Below are positions 31,360 through 44,057 of a stretch of DNA of 64,000 nt, in pieces. The stretch covers positions 124,001 through 188,000 of the forward strand of contig JAANBC010000005.1 in NCBI GenBank assembly GCA_014621405.1, written 5' to 3'. This DNA comes from Stylonectria norvegica (taxonomy: Eukaryota > Ascomycota > Sordariomycetes > Hypocreales > Nectriaceae). Positions within the stretch are counted from its first letter, which is position 1. Every line of letters begins with the position of its first letter. The translations under genes and the position numbers were made by a program. The notes beneath the pieces were generated by a model. The model did no database searches, had not been told where the DNA came from, and worked only from the letters and a program-made list of their open reading frames with translations.

Positions 31360-31984
31360 CTAACCAGTAGCAAACAAGTTGTCTTCATCACGGAGGTACT
31401 CTCCGCAGTCAGCTTGCCTGAAGCAAGTGATTCCTGTGGGGTCCAGCCTCCTCGCCTCGGCGGTGCTACGAGCCGTTACGCCGAAGCCTAGGGGGGTATC
31501 GTTCATGCTGTAGACGACGACTCCCTGGTGCTCGGGGCAATCCTCGGACCAGCGGCCGACGTGCGCCTTGACGACATTGCTGCCGTACAAGAACGGCATC
31601 GCTCCGTTCTCCTTGACCCAGATCTTGTAGCGAGCGTGCTCGGCAATGATGGGAAGCGCAGTGATGTGTAGGCGGAACTTGCCTGTCCTCGTAAATTTAC
31701 CTGGTGAATTTGTTAGTCCAGCGGTGGAATACCTCGTCAAAGTATTCGTGGATCGTACCGAGGCAGGTGCCGAGGGATAGAAGCTTGTCGCGGGCGATAG
31801 AGGTGGCTAGGTTTGCGATAGAGAGTCGCACGTAGAAGACGCGATCGCGCGACAGACGGAAGACATAGCGGTCACCGTTGGGCGAGTCGTCGAGAGGGGC
31901 GATGAGGTTCTTGAGCGAGCTTCCGGTGTAGTTTGCGAGCTTCTCGAAGAGAGTCTGCGTCTCTTTCTCGGTGAGGGGGCGCAT
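31360..31984 (-). CDS. NIP7: 60S ribosome biogenesis factor Nip7
   Basis: Two exons, 31984-31759 and 31700-31360 (intron 58 nt), giving 188 residues. It starts MRPLTEKETQTLFEKLANYT, the well-conserved N-terminus of Nip7; NGDRYVFRLSRDRVFYV follows, and after the splice GKFTRTGKFRLHITAL. The C-terminal part (KIWVKENGAMPFLYGSNVVK, HVGRWSEDCPEHQGVVVYSM, PLGFGVTARSTAEAR) is the PUA domain that binds RNA. Nip7 acts in the nucleolus in pre-60S maturation and 27S pre-rRNA processing. Length is close to the usual 180 residues. Divergent from the glycyl-tRNA synthetase gene. Confidence 0.94.
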
Positions 31985-32552
31985 AATTGCTGTTTTGTGG
32001 TGGCTGGGTCGAGTGGGATTGGATGGGGATGTCGAGGTCGAATTGCTGGAGTCGTCGATCCAGCAGAGAAAAAAAAAGTCGCCGATTCAAAGTTGCAGCT
32101 ACCTTATCGATAAGGTAACGGGTTATCTCCATGCATGTGTTGGTGGGGTTATCGACCCCTGTACGAATACGTCTCTTCGCTGCTCCCGTCGTTGCTCGTT
32201 GCAATGGACTTGCCTTACAGGGGACAATGGAGGGGTAGTGGCCAATGAGCAGCTAGAATCTAGCGATCTGTGGTGGCCTCAGCAACAGAAGCTGCATGCA
32301 TGCATCGCCAATAGAAGCCCAGTCAACTTGCCCTCACGCCGTTCCAGCTGCCCACCAACACCTCCACAAGAAAGGTACCTCTCATTGCCTACCAATTCAT
32401 AGGGCCGCACAAGTCCATCTATTTCTATCCCGTTCTCTCCTCCCCCTCCCCTCCCCCACAATCCACAACCCACCATTTATCTCAGAGGACCAGTGCGGCT
32501 TGAGCTTGTGACTCACGCCCTCTCTCCTCCAGCAGACGTGCAGATCTAGTGG
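31985..32552. other. Divergent promoter region of NIP7 and GRS1
   Basis: About 570 nt shared by two translation-related genes. The right half is CT-rich leader. No operator is recognised. Confidence 0.45.
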
Positions 32553-34803
32553 ATGAAGCCAATTCGACTCCCCTCGCTTTCTCTACTGTCAAACTCTCCG
32601 CTGCTGATATCCCGCTTCAGCCACTTCAACGCCTGCGCAGCACGAAGCCTCCCGCCCGCTCGCTCCCGAACCTTCGCCCGAACCTTCGCAACCTCGCGAG
32701 CCCTCCTCGCCTTCCAGACACCGCAGCCACGGTCACGGAAGCGCAGTAAGGACGCCACCATGACCACCCAAGCGACGACCCTCAAGGGCCAGCCCCTCGA
32801 TAAGCCTACCCTCGATGGCATGCTACGGCGGCGCATGTTCTACACGCCCTCCTTCGAGATCTATGGTGGCGTTGGTGGTCTATACGACTATGGTCCCCCG
32901 GGCTGTTCGCTCCAGGCCAACATCGTCGATGCGTGGCGCAAGCACTTCATCCTCGAGGAGGACATGCTCGAGGTCGACTGCACTGTTCTGACCCCGCACG
33001 AGGTTCTCAAGACCAGTGGCCACGTCGACAAGTTCGCCGACTGGATGTGCAAGGACCCCAAGAACGGCGACATTCTACGAGCCGATCACTTTGTCGAGTC
33101 TGTCCTCGAAGCCCGCCTGAACGGCGACAGGGAGGCTCGCGGCCAAGCAATTATAGAGAAGGATGACCCCAAGAAAAAGAAGAAGAAGAACACCAAGACC
33201 GAGGTTGTGAAGCTCGACGATGCTGTCGTCAAGGAGTACGAGGAGACTTTGGCCAAGATCGACAACTACGGCGGCCCGGAACTGGGCGAGCTCATCAAGA
33301 AGTACGACCTCAAGAACCCAGCCACAGGTGTTCTGCCATCGGACCCCGTGGCCTTCAACCTCATGTTCCAGACCACCATTGGCCCCAGCAGCAACTCCCC
33401 AGGATATCTTCGTCCCGAGACCGCCCAGGGCCAGTTCTTGAACTTTGCCAAGCTCCTCGACTTCAACCAGTCTCAGATGCCGTTCGCTTCCGCCTCTATC
33501 GGAAAATCGTATCGAAACGAAATCTCCCCCCGCGCCGGCCTCTTGCGCGTGCGTGAGTTCTTGATGGCAGAGATCGAGCACTTTGTCGACCCCGATGGCG
33601 GCAAGAAGCACCCCCGATTCCAAGAAGTTGTAGACATCGAGCTCGTGCTTCTCGACCGAGACACTCAGCTGTCGGGCAAGACGCAAACCAAGAAGGTCAA
33701 GATTGGCCAGGCTGTCAAAGATGGTCTTGTCGATAACGAGACTCTGGGCTACTTCCTAGCCCGTATCCACCTATTCATGAAGCGAATTGGTGTTGATCAG
33801 TCCAAGATGCGCTTCAGGCAGCACATGGCCAATGAGATGGCTCACTACGCTACTGACTGCTGGGACTGTGAGCTTTTCACTTCTTCCGGCTGGGTCGAGT
33901 GTGTCGGCTGTGCCGACCGAAGTGCCTACGACCTAAGTGTGCATGCCAAGAAGACTGGAGCTCCCTTGGTTGTCCGCGAGCGACTCGATGAGCCGCTCGT
34001 CATTGAGGAGTGGCAGATCGATATCGAGAAGAAGAAGTTCGGCCCCCTTTTTAAGAAGGATGCCAAGACCGTGGAGGCAGCCCTTTTGGGCAGCTCTCAA
34101 GAGCAGCGAGGGAAGCTTGCCAAGGAACTGAGTGAGACGGGCAACATCACGCTGGATGTGCCCGGCGTCGGCGATGGAAAGGTCCAGGTCAGCAAGGACG
34201 CCATTGTTATCGAGTTCCGAAAGCGCGTCGAGAACACTCGCGAGTTTACTCCCAACGTGATCGAGCCTTCGTTCGGTATTGGCCGCATTCTCTACTCGTT
34301 GATTGAGCACAGCTTTTGGACTCGACCCAGCGATAGCGGTGATGAGTCTCGCAGCGTAAGTAGCCATGAGCCCGGTTTTCTTGTACGTTTTACTAATTAA
34401 GATGCAGGTTCTGTCCTTCCCCCCTACAATCGCTCCCACAAAGGTTCTGATTGTGCCCCTGTCCTCCAACGCGGCCTTCAGGCCACTTCTCAAGAAGATC
34501 TCGCAGCGCCTACGAAGTGCCGGCATCTCGAGCCGGGTCGACGACTCGTCTGCGACTATCGGCAAGCGATACAGCCGAAACGACGAGCTCGGCACGCCTC
34601 TCGGCATCACCATTGATTTCCAGACTGTGCAAGACGGCACCATCACCCTGCGAGACCGTGATTCTACGACGCAAGTGAGAGCCGATGAGGACAAGATCTT
34701 GGAGGTGATCAAGTCGCTTGTGGACGGCAGCAAGGACTGGGCTCAGGTCGAGGCCGAGGTTCCTAAGTTTGAAGGACAGGAAGTTGAAGTGGTCGCTCGG
34801 TAG
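32553..34803 (+). CDS. GRS1: Glycyl-tRNA synthetase, predicted dual mitochondrial/cytosolic
   Basis: Two exons, 32553-34355 and 34408-34803, giving 732 residues from the first ATG. Class II synthetase signatures are present: RRRMFYTPSFEIYGGVGGLY, motif 2 region GKSYRNEISPRAGLLRVREF, TCHA-like FRQHMANEMAHYATDCWD, and motif 3 IEPSFGIGRILYSLIEHSFW. The second exon is the anticodon-binding domain (APTKVLIVPLSSN). A lysine-rich insertion (DDPKKKKKKNTKTE) sits in the eukaryote-specific insert. Residues 1-69 are rich in Arg/Ser/Leu without acidic residues until late, like a mitochondrial presequence. Met70 at 32760 starts MTTQATTLKGQPLDKPTLDG, the cytosolic form. The gene charges tRNA-Gly in both compartments (inference from the starts). 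Confidence 0.94.
32754..32763 (+). promoter_or_regulatory. Strong internal start context for the cytosolic GRS1 form
   Basis: The internal ATG at 32760 is embedded in GCCACCATGA, the optimal initiation context with A at -3. The upstream ATG at 32553 has T at -3 (TGGATGA), a weak context. Leaky scanning past the first ATG would make both protein forms from one mRNA. Confidence 0.65.
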
Positions 34804-37800
34804 ACAGGACCCGTAGAGATGTGGTGTAAAATATAGAAAGCCGAGTGAGAGGACTTGCGTCGGAGGAACATGGTGTCTTTACAGGTGTTGAGCCAGATTT
34901 AAGGATATTTCCTGATGCGTGTCATAGCCCAACTGTCTAAAAGCCATGTGGCGAGGAAAACAACCTGCCGAGATCGATGACTTTATGGAAGTTCTAGTAC
35001 GTAGAGTGCGTAGTAGACCTTTAGTCGACTCTTGATATAATGAAACAGGCTTTTTCTTCAATAGGGTATTTCACTCGAGTAGCTAAGTAGGTAGTAAGTA
35101 TCTAAGCTGTTGTTTGCCTTATGTACCTACCTACCTTAAAGGAGAAAATGCAAGTGTCTAATTGCGGGAAAATAGCAAAGCTTGCTCTCTCTCTATTTCA
35201 ACTGCTTGATGAACTCTCCACTAATTCTACCATCATTCTACTACATGAAACTCTCCGTCGACTAACACTGTCATCACTTTCCTAACCTCCTCACCAGCAC
35301 TATCACCAAGTCACTACCATCGAGTCTTCTCTGCACCGACGTACCTCTGTACCCACCGTGAAGCAAGCCTATCGTGCACTGGCAGCCGACTTCGTGATTA
35401 CAACTATCTCAAAGTCCGCAATGGCTGCTGAGTGAGAAAGTTCTGCAAACATCAACAACAAAAATGTGCTGTCACCATATCGTTTCTGAGCTTGTCTTGA
35501 AGATTTTACGATTTTCTGAAGCTTCAGAAGTACGTGATCCATAGGTTGTTGAGTCTTCTCAGATCTTCTCAGCGTATTTGCTGGCGGCTGCTATGATCAG
35601 CTATGACTTCTTATAGTCGAAGAACATTCGATAATTGATAATGCGAGAAGTAAGATTGAGGTCCTTTGCGCGTCAAGGTATTGGATCAGTTTAGCTACTT
35701 CCTTGCGTAGAAGAGTTGGTACCATTTCACCATTGCCGCAGATGTTGCTCAGGTTTTAGGACTATAAAGAATGAAAAGTTAGAAATTGCGAGTGAATCGA
35801 AGGACAAGAGAAAGCGTAGTTTGCAGACCTAAATCTTGAGAACCTCTGAGACATTGAGTATGAAAACTACTAGCCTCGCTGTATAAACACACAGAATGAC
35901 AGCTTGCTTCTCAATTATAGCTTGCTGACTTCATGCTGTCTGTGTGGTTTGCACACTGATCACGGCGGTAATACTAATAGTATAAAGAACGTGATGCATC
36001 ATTTCCTCTCATCTCTAAACCCTCTCTCTGTGTGCATACCACATGCACTGCCTCTACCTTACGTGGATACACAAATACTACTTACTTAGATAACACACCA
36101 CTGCCGCCAATGTTACGGCCATGGCGGACGTGTAAATAATATCAACAATGCGATGGATGTGCCAACGTCTCTACCTCATAACTCAACATCATGAGTGCCT
36201 ACTTAGATAAAGAGCGGGCAAAGAGCGCACGTGCATTAGTATTCATTGTACACAGGAAACTTTTCATGGAAACTCAAACGCCACATGAAGCCGCGGTCGA
36301 TACAGTGTGCTCGTAGCTCACGGATCTGCATGCACTATGGACGGGGGCTAGGAGCGGGCGGCTACGGTAGCAGAAAATGGAAGCCGCTTATCAAGGATCC
36401 ATCCCAGCAAGCACAGCGGATGGCTACATGAGGAATCCCATAGCCCAACTGCAAGCAACGTGAGCGTATTCGTACAGTACATATTCACATGTCGTGCGTG
36501 CGTCGCAATTATGGTTAGATTGAAATTGATCCTCCCCCTTGTTAGAAGGGGTGTTTGGGACATCTCTTTCGTGGATTACTTTGTCGAATGGATGCTAAGG
36601 TGCTAGTGAGGCGCCGGTCCCTCATGTGGCTATTCCCAGACTTTGAATACAGCGATGTGACTTGCCTGGAGTTTGTTTGTTTGTTTCTTGCTCTCATTCA
36701 TGACTTCAGCAAGCAATAAAAGACAGACAAATAAAAGACAGACATGCGTGCGTGGAAAGTACTATAGCTCGTTCATGGCAATATATTTAATCATGTTATT
36801 CTCAAGAGTTGGGGGTGGTTTTAGGATCACACTGCAATCCAAGAGGGGGAAGCGCTGCAATGTTCGAGCCCCCCTGATACGAAGCACAGGGTCCAACAAA
36901 GACGATGGATGTATCTGTGTACCTGACTTTGTGGCGGTTGCAAGACCAAGGGTCCAGATTCCAGAGAGATCAGAGTCTCTCTTCTCCCCTCTCCTGTCTC
37001 TTTATTTATTATCTATGGAGTCCAGTTTTACAGCCACCCATCCATGGATCGCAAGGGGGAGTCCACCATAAATAAACAGACAGCCAACACCAACACCTTC
37101 CCGTCACCAACGGCCCATCCAACCCAGTGGGTAGATACATGTAATAAGACCAACTAAGGTAAACTTGGAATAGCGGGATTTCCTCCTCCTCCCTCCTGCG
37201 ACAGCCCAGGCCGCAGAACGGGGCACGGCCTTGACGCCTCAGAATGGCACTGTAACACCACCACCTTACCAAAAGTGCCTGGGCCTGCAAACTCGCTACA
37301 ATTACAGCGGGAGAGCGCGCGAGAGAGTCAGCCCTGGGCTGGAGGGTGGAGGGCAGTCAAACAGCTGCGGGAGGCTTCATCCAACGGCAGGTTGTTCCAC
37401 TCCTTGGATGCTTCCCCACACCTCCAGCTTGCACCTTGCTTCTCCTGCCCTGGGCTGCACGGGCTGGGCTCCTTGTTGAATGGAAGTGGAGGCTCCGTGC
37501 TGAGCTCCTGGGGAGCTTCCAGGGCATCCTTCAGTGGATGGACTGCCCTGGGCTCTAGTCGCTTCCAGCTGGAGGTTCCATTCTATCCATCCAACACCCC
37601 CCCGCCCCGATCATACTGTAGAGCCCGGCCTTATCACCCGACATAACCTGGCCTTCTCCTTTCACCATCCGGACCTCTCTCTGCTCTCTGCATGTCTTCA
37701 TCAACCTGAAAAGACTTGCAGATAACACTCATTCGCGCCTCGAGAGCGACTGAATCTCTGCGCAGAGACTGCGCACCGCGACCCCATCAGTACCGGAATC

Positions 37801-38256
37801 CCAGCGGTTCCCGCGTCTCGCTGCCCGCTGGCCGCTGCCCGCGCCTCGCCCGTTTGCTTGTTCACCGACGGCCATCCTCACCTCACCTCACCTCACCCGT
37901 GGACCTCACCAATGACCACGGCACTACTCCAGCTACGAACCTAATACATGCCCGCCCTTCCTCCTGCGTGCGACCTCACCATAGGTACTCGTGCCCGGTA
38001 ATAGATCCGCTGCTCGCTCGTTACTTCGGTCCGTTGACTCGTCGGACCTGTTCGACCACCACTGTCGCCTCCCGCGCTCAGAGAGCGCAGCACGACCCCC
38101 CGCCGCCCTCCCGCATTCTCAAGTCCAGTCACCTACCTGATCCTGCGAGACATCCAGCGTTGCGTCAAGGACATTTCAGGACGAATACGTTCTCTCAACC
38201 CACGCCAAGTCACCCTGTTAGGTTTAATCCAGCTGCGCTATCCAGAATAGTTCGAG
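34804..38256. other. Large intergenic region between GRS1 and CLA4
   Basis: About 3.5 kb. The left part (about 34900-36700) is AT-richer than its neighbours and has no supported gene. A 15-nt unit with core AATAAAAGACAGAC is duplicated in tandem at about 36716-36745. The right part (about 37600-38250) is pyrimidine-rich and looks like a long CLA4 leader, with a CTCAC tandem at 37877-37896. Scattered open frames show no domains. A non-coding RNA cannot be excluded. Confidence 0.45.
37877..37896 (+). repeat. CTCAC short tandem repeat
   Basis: About four copies of the 5-mer CTCAC/CCTCA in the presumed leader of the PAK kinase gene. Confidence 0.75.
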
Positions 38257-41200
38257 ATGGCTCAACATAGGTACGCATTCATTCATACCTACCAGTTCCC
38301 ATCTCCCATGGTTCCGCCAGGAGCGCGTCAGCCAACCAAGGCGGGGTGAGGGGCCGTCCCCCTCGCCTGCGCAATGTCGTGAAGCCCCCATGGTATCTGG
38401 AACTCGAAAGACAGCGTCTTTGGAACTTGGGCTGCCCGTCAGCGGGCCAGTCTTCGTCAAACGCATCTTCACCGCTCTGCTGGCATGCGGGTAGGAATGC
38501 CGCTTCACCAGCTGCCAAACCGCAGTCTGGGTTGTGCTTCCACCCCTAAAGACCGTTCGATCACGACGAGATAGCTAACGGCTCCCAGTATGTACTCAAC
38601 GGGCCAGTTCATGAACCCGGGGCCAGCGCCACGGCCGCCCGTCGACCGACCACGACTGGCTCTCACACCAAACGCCAACCTACCGGGAAGCATGGCCAAT
38701 ATGGCCATCTCGCCCATTCGCAGTACCGCAACCTCGACCTATACCGGCTCCACAATCTCGCTTCCCATCGCCCGTCAGCAGTCTAACAACACTGACGGCA
38801 TGGGAGGAGTCGCCGTGAAGAAGGAAGGCTGGGCCTCGGTCAAGGAGAGCAAGAACTTTATCCAACCTTGGAAGCAGAAGTACCTGATTCTTCGCAAAGA
38901 GTCACTGGACTTCCACAAGACCGAAGGTGGCAAGATTTCGTACACGCTCTATCTAAAGGACGTGGTTAACGTCGGAAGAGTGGAGGCTGCGGGCACCATC
39001 TTCGAGATCAAGAGGAAGCCAGATGGCGCATCGAATAGCCCTGGTGACGATGACGGTACCACCAAGACCCTCCAGATCAAGGTGAAGAGTGACGACGATC
39101 TCTACGAGTGGATTGACTTCGTCTACGGCGCCTGCCCCGGCATGGGCGGCGTCAGCAACCCAACCAACTTCTCCCATGCCGTGCATGTCGGGTTTGATCC
39201 GCAAAGCGGAGAGTTTGTAGGATTGCCTCCAGAGTGGTCGAAGCTCCTCAACTCTTCGGCCATCACTAAGGAGGACTATGAGCGCAATCCCCAAGCCGTC
39301 ATCGAAGTGCTCGACTTCTACACCGACCTTGCGAAGAGAGCTGAGAACCCAGCCCAGTACCCTAGCTTGACGCCCACGCCTCCTCCTGGAAGTCAAGGAA
39401 ACAAACAGCTTGGCTTTGGCGGTGGTGCCGGCGTTGCACCTCCTCGACCGGCCCCGCCCCCTGCCTCTCAGCGACTGCCCAGTTACAACACGACACCTCC
39501 TCAAGCCTCGAATGCTCCCCGGCGACCGACCATAACCGAGCAACAGCAGCAGATACAGCATCAGCAACAGCAGCAGCAGGCCCTGCAGCAGCGTCAGCAG
39601 ATGCAAGCCATGTCACCAAACTATGTATCTCAAGATTCTCTCCGAGACGAGCAACGGAGGAAGCAAATGGACGCTCAGAAACAACGAGAACGCGAAATCG
39701 AAGAGCAAAATCGCCGAGACCTCGACGCTTACAACGCTTCCATTCCCAAGACAAAAGTCCCCCTGGCTCAACAAGAAATTGGTGGCGGCGGATATAATAC
39801 GCCATCACCTCAGCCTGACCGATACAACCCTTCCAGAGCTGCTCCTCCTACCCCCAAAGCCGCTCTGCAGCAGCCCCAACTCCGTGCCCAAAGGGCTGCG
39901 CCATCACCCCCGGGCGCACCCGCGTCTCGACCCCAGCTTTCTTCTCAGAACAGTTCGAGCGCCCTACGGGATCCTTCGCAAGCTCAACGGCGAAATGATA
40001 GCCCACCCACGGGTCAGGCTCGTTATCAAAACGGCGGCCAGGCGTCCCAGCCCCGACAGCCTCAGCAACAAGCGCAGGCCTCCCGGCTACCTGCCCCTGT
40101 GAAGCCTCTCAACGTGGCGCCCAAGCCCAGTCAACCTCAACAGCAAGCTGACAGTGTGAAGGCTGCCGAGGCAGCGCTTACTGCTAAGCCAACGGCTGCG
40201 GAGCGAAGTAAAGATGTGCGCATGTCCACCATGTCTGAGAGCGAGGTCATGGCCAAGCTTAAGGACGCAGTGTCCAAGGACGACCCCAATCTGTCCTATT
40301 CCAAGCAGAAGAAGATTGGGCAGGGCGCTTCCGGGTCTGTGTACGTAGCCAAGATCAAGGACACGGCGCAAGGTATCGCTCGTGAGATCCTTCGCAAGCA
40401 GGGACCCCGAGCCCAGGTTGCCATCAAACAGATGGATCTCGCCCACCAACCACGCAAGGAGCTGATTGTGAACGAGATCATGGTTATGAAGGACAGCCGA
40501 CATCCGAACATTGTCAATTTCCTGGACGCATTCTTGCGCAACAATAACTCGGAGCTCTGGGTGGTTATGGAGTTCATGGAGGGTGGTGCCTTGACGGATG
40601 TCATTGACAACAACCCGTCTATCTCAGAGGAGCAGATTTCTACCATCTGTCTTGAGGTAAGCTCCGCCTTCGAAAAGTTTCGCGGTATAAGTGATTGAAG
40701 CTAACTGTGGTTTAAGACGTGTCGGGGATTGCAGCATCTCCATTCCCAGAGCATCATCCACCGTGATATCAAGAGCGATAATGTGCTCCTAGACGCTCGA
40801 GGAAACGTCAAGATCAGTAAGTTTCTTCAACTAAGCCGCAACTTATTAACGCCCTCTAACACGAACTTTCAGCCGATTTCGGTTTCTGCGCCAAGCTCAC
40901 CGAGACGAAGTCGAAGCGAGCCACCATGGTTGGCACTCCTTACTGGATGGCACCTGAGGTGGTAAAGCAAAAGGAGTATGGCCCTAAAGTCGATGTCTGG
41001 TCTCTAGGTATCATGGCAATCGAGATGATTGAGTCGGAGCCCCCCTATCTCAACGAGGAGCCTCTCAAGGCGCTCTATCTGATTGCTACCAACGGAACAC
41101 CGCGCCTCAAGAAGCCAGAGAAGCTGAGCAAGGAGCTCAAGGCGTTCCTCTCGGTCTGCTTGTGTGTGGATGTCAAGAGCCGAGCTTCGTCGGACGAGCT

Positions 41201-41282
41201 TCTGGCGCACGACTTCCTTCGGCGGGGCTGCCAGCTGAGCAGTCTTGCCGATCTTTTGGCTTTCAAGAAGCATGCGAAGTAG
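38257..41282 (+). CDS. CLA4: PAK-family kinase, Cla4 type (PH + CRIB + kinase)
   Basis: Main exons are 38589-40656, 40717-40816 and 40873-41282. Numbered from the ATG at 38590, a PH domain spans about residues 78-181 (KKEGWASVKESKNFIQPWKQ, then KYLILRKESLDF). A CRIB/PBD follows at about 190-222 (VSNPTNFSHAVHVGFDPQSG), then a Gln-rich disordered linker (318-345), then the kinase from about 575: GQGASGSVYVAK, VAIKQMDL, HRDIKSDNVLL, DFGFCAKLTETKSKRATMVG and GTPYWMAPEVV. PH plus CRIB plus kinase is the Cla4 layout; the kinase acts downstream of Cdc42/Rac in polarity and septation. An upstream mini-exon 38257-38270 (ATGGCTCAACATAG before GTACGC) splices in frame to 38589 and would prefix MAQHS. 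I include it, but translation may start at 38590, leaving 38271-38588 as a 5' UTR intron. Confidence 0.93.
39540..39606 (+). repeat. CAG/CAA-rich coding repeat
   Basis: Imperfect run of CAG and CAA codons encoding a Gln-rich tract (EQQQQIQHQQQQQQALQQRQ) in the linker of the Cla4 kinase. Confidence 0.85.
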
Positions 41283-44057
41283 AAGCAAGCGTTTGCATGA
41301 TTTGAGAAGGGTGGCCCTCTGGTTCTATTTTGGCATTTGCGCCGCGGCTTGGATGCCGAATCGATGCATATATTCCCCCTTTGAAGGAAGGTTCGGCGTT
41401 TAGGATGGGATGAAGTTCTTTTGCAAGTTGTTTGGCAAGGTTCTTTGCAGTGTGGGCGCCTCCTACTACCAAGTACTTGATGATGATCCACATCTACGCG
41501 ACGAAACTTGAGAAGCGCAGTCAGGCTGCGTTGAGATATCAGCAGGCCCTTTAGAAGACGATGACATTTCGTCTCGATAAGGCGAGTGCTCAAGGCGAGT
41601 GCTCAAGGCTCGAGGGCAATGGCGGTTTTTACAGCTGCAAAGGAAGCCATTCACCAAAGGGTTATTAGAGATGATGTAGTAGAAATACAGGATTCCGATA
41701 TGCCCATATGTGCTGGTTACACGTCGTCTGAATACCAACAAGTCTCATAGTACTACTAGTCGGTAGGTACTACAAGGAACACATATTGGTATGCAACAAC
41801 AAGGTGCTTATCGCCAGATGTCACAAGATGATGAATACTGCAGTACAGTGCGAAGGTTGTCTACCTTGGTGACGGCGTGCTTCGTACAATAGTTGCATTT
41901 TGAGTATTGGTAGTTATCCCCTACCACTGCCGTCTTGACACGCAGGCCATCTCGCGAGCACATGGCGTCACGAGCAAGGGGCGAACATACACCCCAAGCC
42001 GAAAGCTTGGCTGGCTATGATGCCGTTGCTATGAGAATTCCTAGACCAACAAGAGCACCAAGTAAGAATAAGTGATTGGGGTAGGTAAAGTACTTTGGCG
42101 GCATTGATATGGTTTTTTTTGTCTCCACCTCCCTATTAGCCGCAGCAATTCTTACCTCTCTCGTCGGACAAGATTGGAGGGTTGACAGGTGCAAGGCCAG
42201 CAGAGCGACGAGGACGAAGGGGGCTTGGATATATGAAACAAGGGGCAGGCCAAAGGCACAGGGTCAGCCCAGGTAAGGCGAGCGAGCAAGCCCCGGGAGG
42301 TCGGGAGGAGTGCCGGGATGCGCGGCTGTGGCTTTCACTCAATCAATTTACTGTCAGCGGCAGCGGGCGGGAGGGACGCCAACGAAAGATTGCTTGTGCA
42401 CTGCTGGTGGAATCAGCGAGGGAGGAGGGAGAAGGGAGAAGGGAGAAGAAGGGAGGAGGAGGAGTGTTAGCGGGAGCTGTGATAGCGAGAGCCTTGATAT
42501 TAGTGGGTGGAAGAGAGGAGCAAAGGGGAAGAAGAATAGTTGTTTGTACGGGAAGGGGGCTATTTGTGTGTTTGTTGGAGGAAGAGGGCTTGTTTCAGTA
42601 TCCGTGTTTAGTAGATCCTGCAACAACATCCATGCTCTAGGTAAATGTAGCCAGACAATATGGACGTAGGCTTCACCTCATCTGTACATTTAAAAAAAAA
42701 AAACTTATCTCCAAGGCATGGGTTGATTCTCTTTACCTCAAAGTACCTACTCGATGAGCCACGCAAAACAAGAATAAGCTAATTAGCGGAGGAAGAGCAG
42801 GAAGAAGAAGCAAGAAACCGAAACTAAGATCCCTGATATCCCGGCTGTGGCTGGTGGCTGGTGGCTGGCCGCCCCCTAATTAACTTCTCCTTCTGCCCAA
42901 AAGAGTGGAAGTGCGCCGTTTCATGCTGACGACGGGTGCCCTGGGTTCCACGTCAGCCATTGGTGGAGGCCCTCGATACCAGTACGTACCTGAATCCCAG
43001 TACCTGAGTCCCCCGTTTCTTCTTCCAGGGGGAGGTTCGAGGGTACCTAAACCGTTGAGCTACAGCGCTCATCTCCCCCGTAACCGTCCCGTCGGCATCG
43101 GCGGGCGCTGCCTACTAGGGCTCCGTCGTCGTCCTCCAGCTGTCGGGTCTCCTCGAGGTCCTAGAATCTCCATTTCCATCTCCATCTTCATCCCGTACTC
43201 CATCATCTCATCCCCCTCGTCTCCCTCCATCTATTTCCTTCTCCAGGCCACATCTTCAACAACCTCATCGTTGTCCCCCATGAGGCCTGTATATTGATCC
43301 CCTTACTTTGTTTGTGCCTGTGCCCGTGCCTGTGCCTGTCCCTCTTCTTTCCCTTCCTTCGCATATTACGCATAAACCTCCCTGGAGGCGGGCGGGCTCT
43401 GCCGGACGACACGACACGACCCTCCACGTCCACGTTTTCTCTCCACCAGCAGCAGCGCCAGCAACAGCAGAATTACGTCTCACCACGCACAACTCCAGCT
43501 ACCACCACCGCAGACCACTGAAAGACACAGCACACAGTGTGTGACTTGGGCCCTTTCATTCGTCGCTCTCATCCTCGTCGCTTCTCCCCGACCGGCCGTC
43601 GACTGCTCTCGACATTGATTCTCGACGAAACAGCCCTTGCAGCCTTCTTCGCAGCTGAGCTCTTGTAATAACCAACGTCGAGTTGCCTTTGCCTCTCACG
43701 CGCCTTCGCCTTCACCTTCGCCTTCGACACGTTGTAGCGACCGACGCACGTTTCCTCAACGCCTCGACCGCTTAACGCCCTCGACGTACACCTACCTACC
43801 TACCTAGACGCACCTTGGACGGCGCAAACCCTGCAAAGGACCGTTCGCTACCTTACCGAGTACATTTTACCTCCAGCCTACTAGTACCTAGCAAAACCGC
43901 GCCTTCTCACGGAACGACCCATCGCGCGAGCGCATCCATCCGCAACAGCTTCACGGCCACGACATTAATCGCCCATCCCAGCTGCGAAACAGCACCTCGT
44001 GTGCGGCCCGACACCCTCTGTGTCGCTCGTCCCATGAGGTCGGCTAGATAATTGATA
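41283..44057. other. Intergenic region between CLA4 and the PUF gene
   Basis: About 2.8 kb. It has the CLA4 3' end, a purine-rich stretch at about 42416-42475 (GGGAGAA units), an A tract near 42691, and from about 43000 a strongly pyrimidine-rich leader with CCTGTG/CCCGTG repeats near 43310-43345. The long open frames here are low-complexity artefacts. No gene is supported. Confidence 0.45.

Noticed and set aside
35514..35529. Perfect 16-nt palindrome TTCTGAAGCTTCAGAA resembling a heat-shock element
   Set aside because: About one such palindrome is expected by chance in 64 kb, and it lies far from any gene start.
36820..36885. GTTCGAGCCCC resembling a tRNA T-loop
   Set aside because: The flanking bases do not form a T-stem, and no acceptor or anticodon stem can be built.
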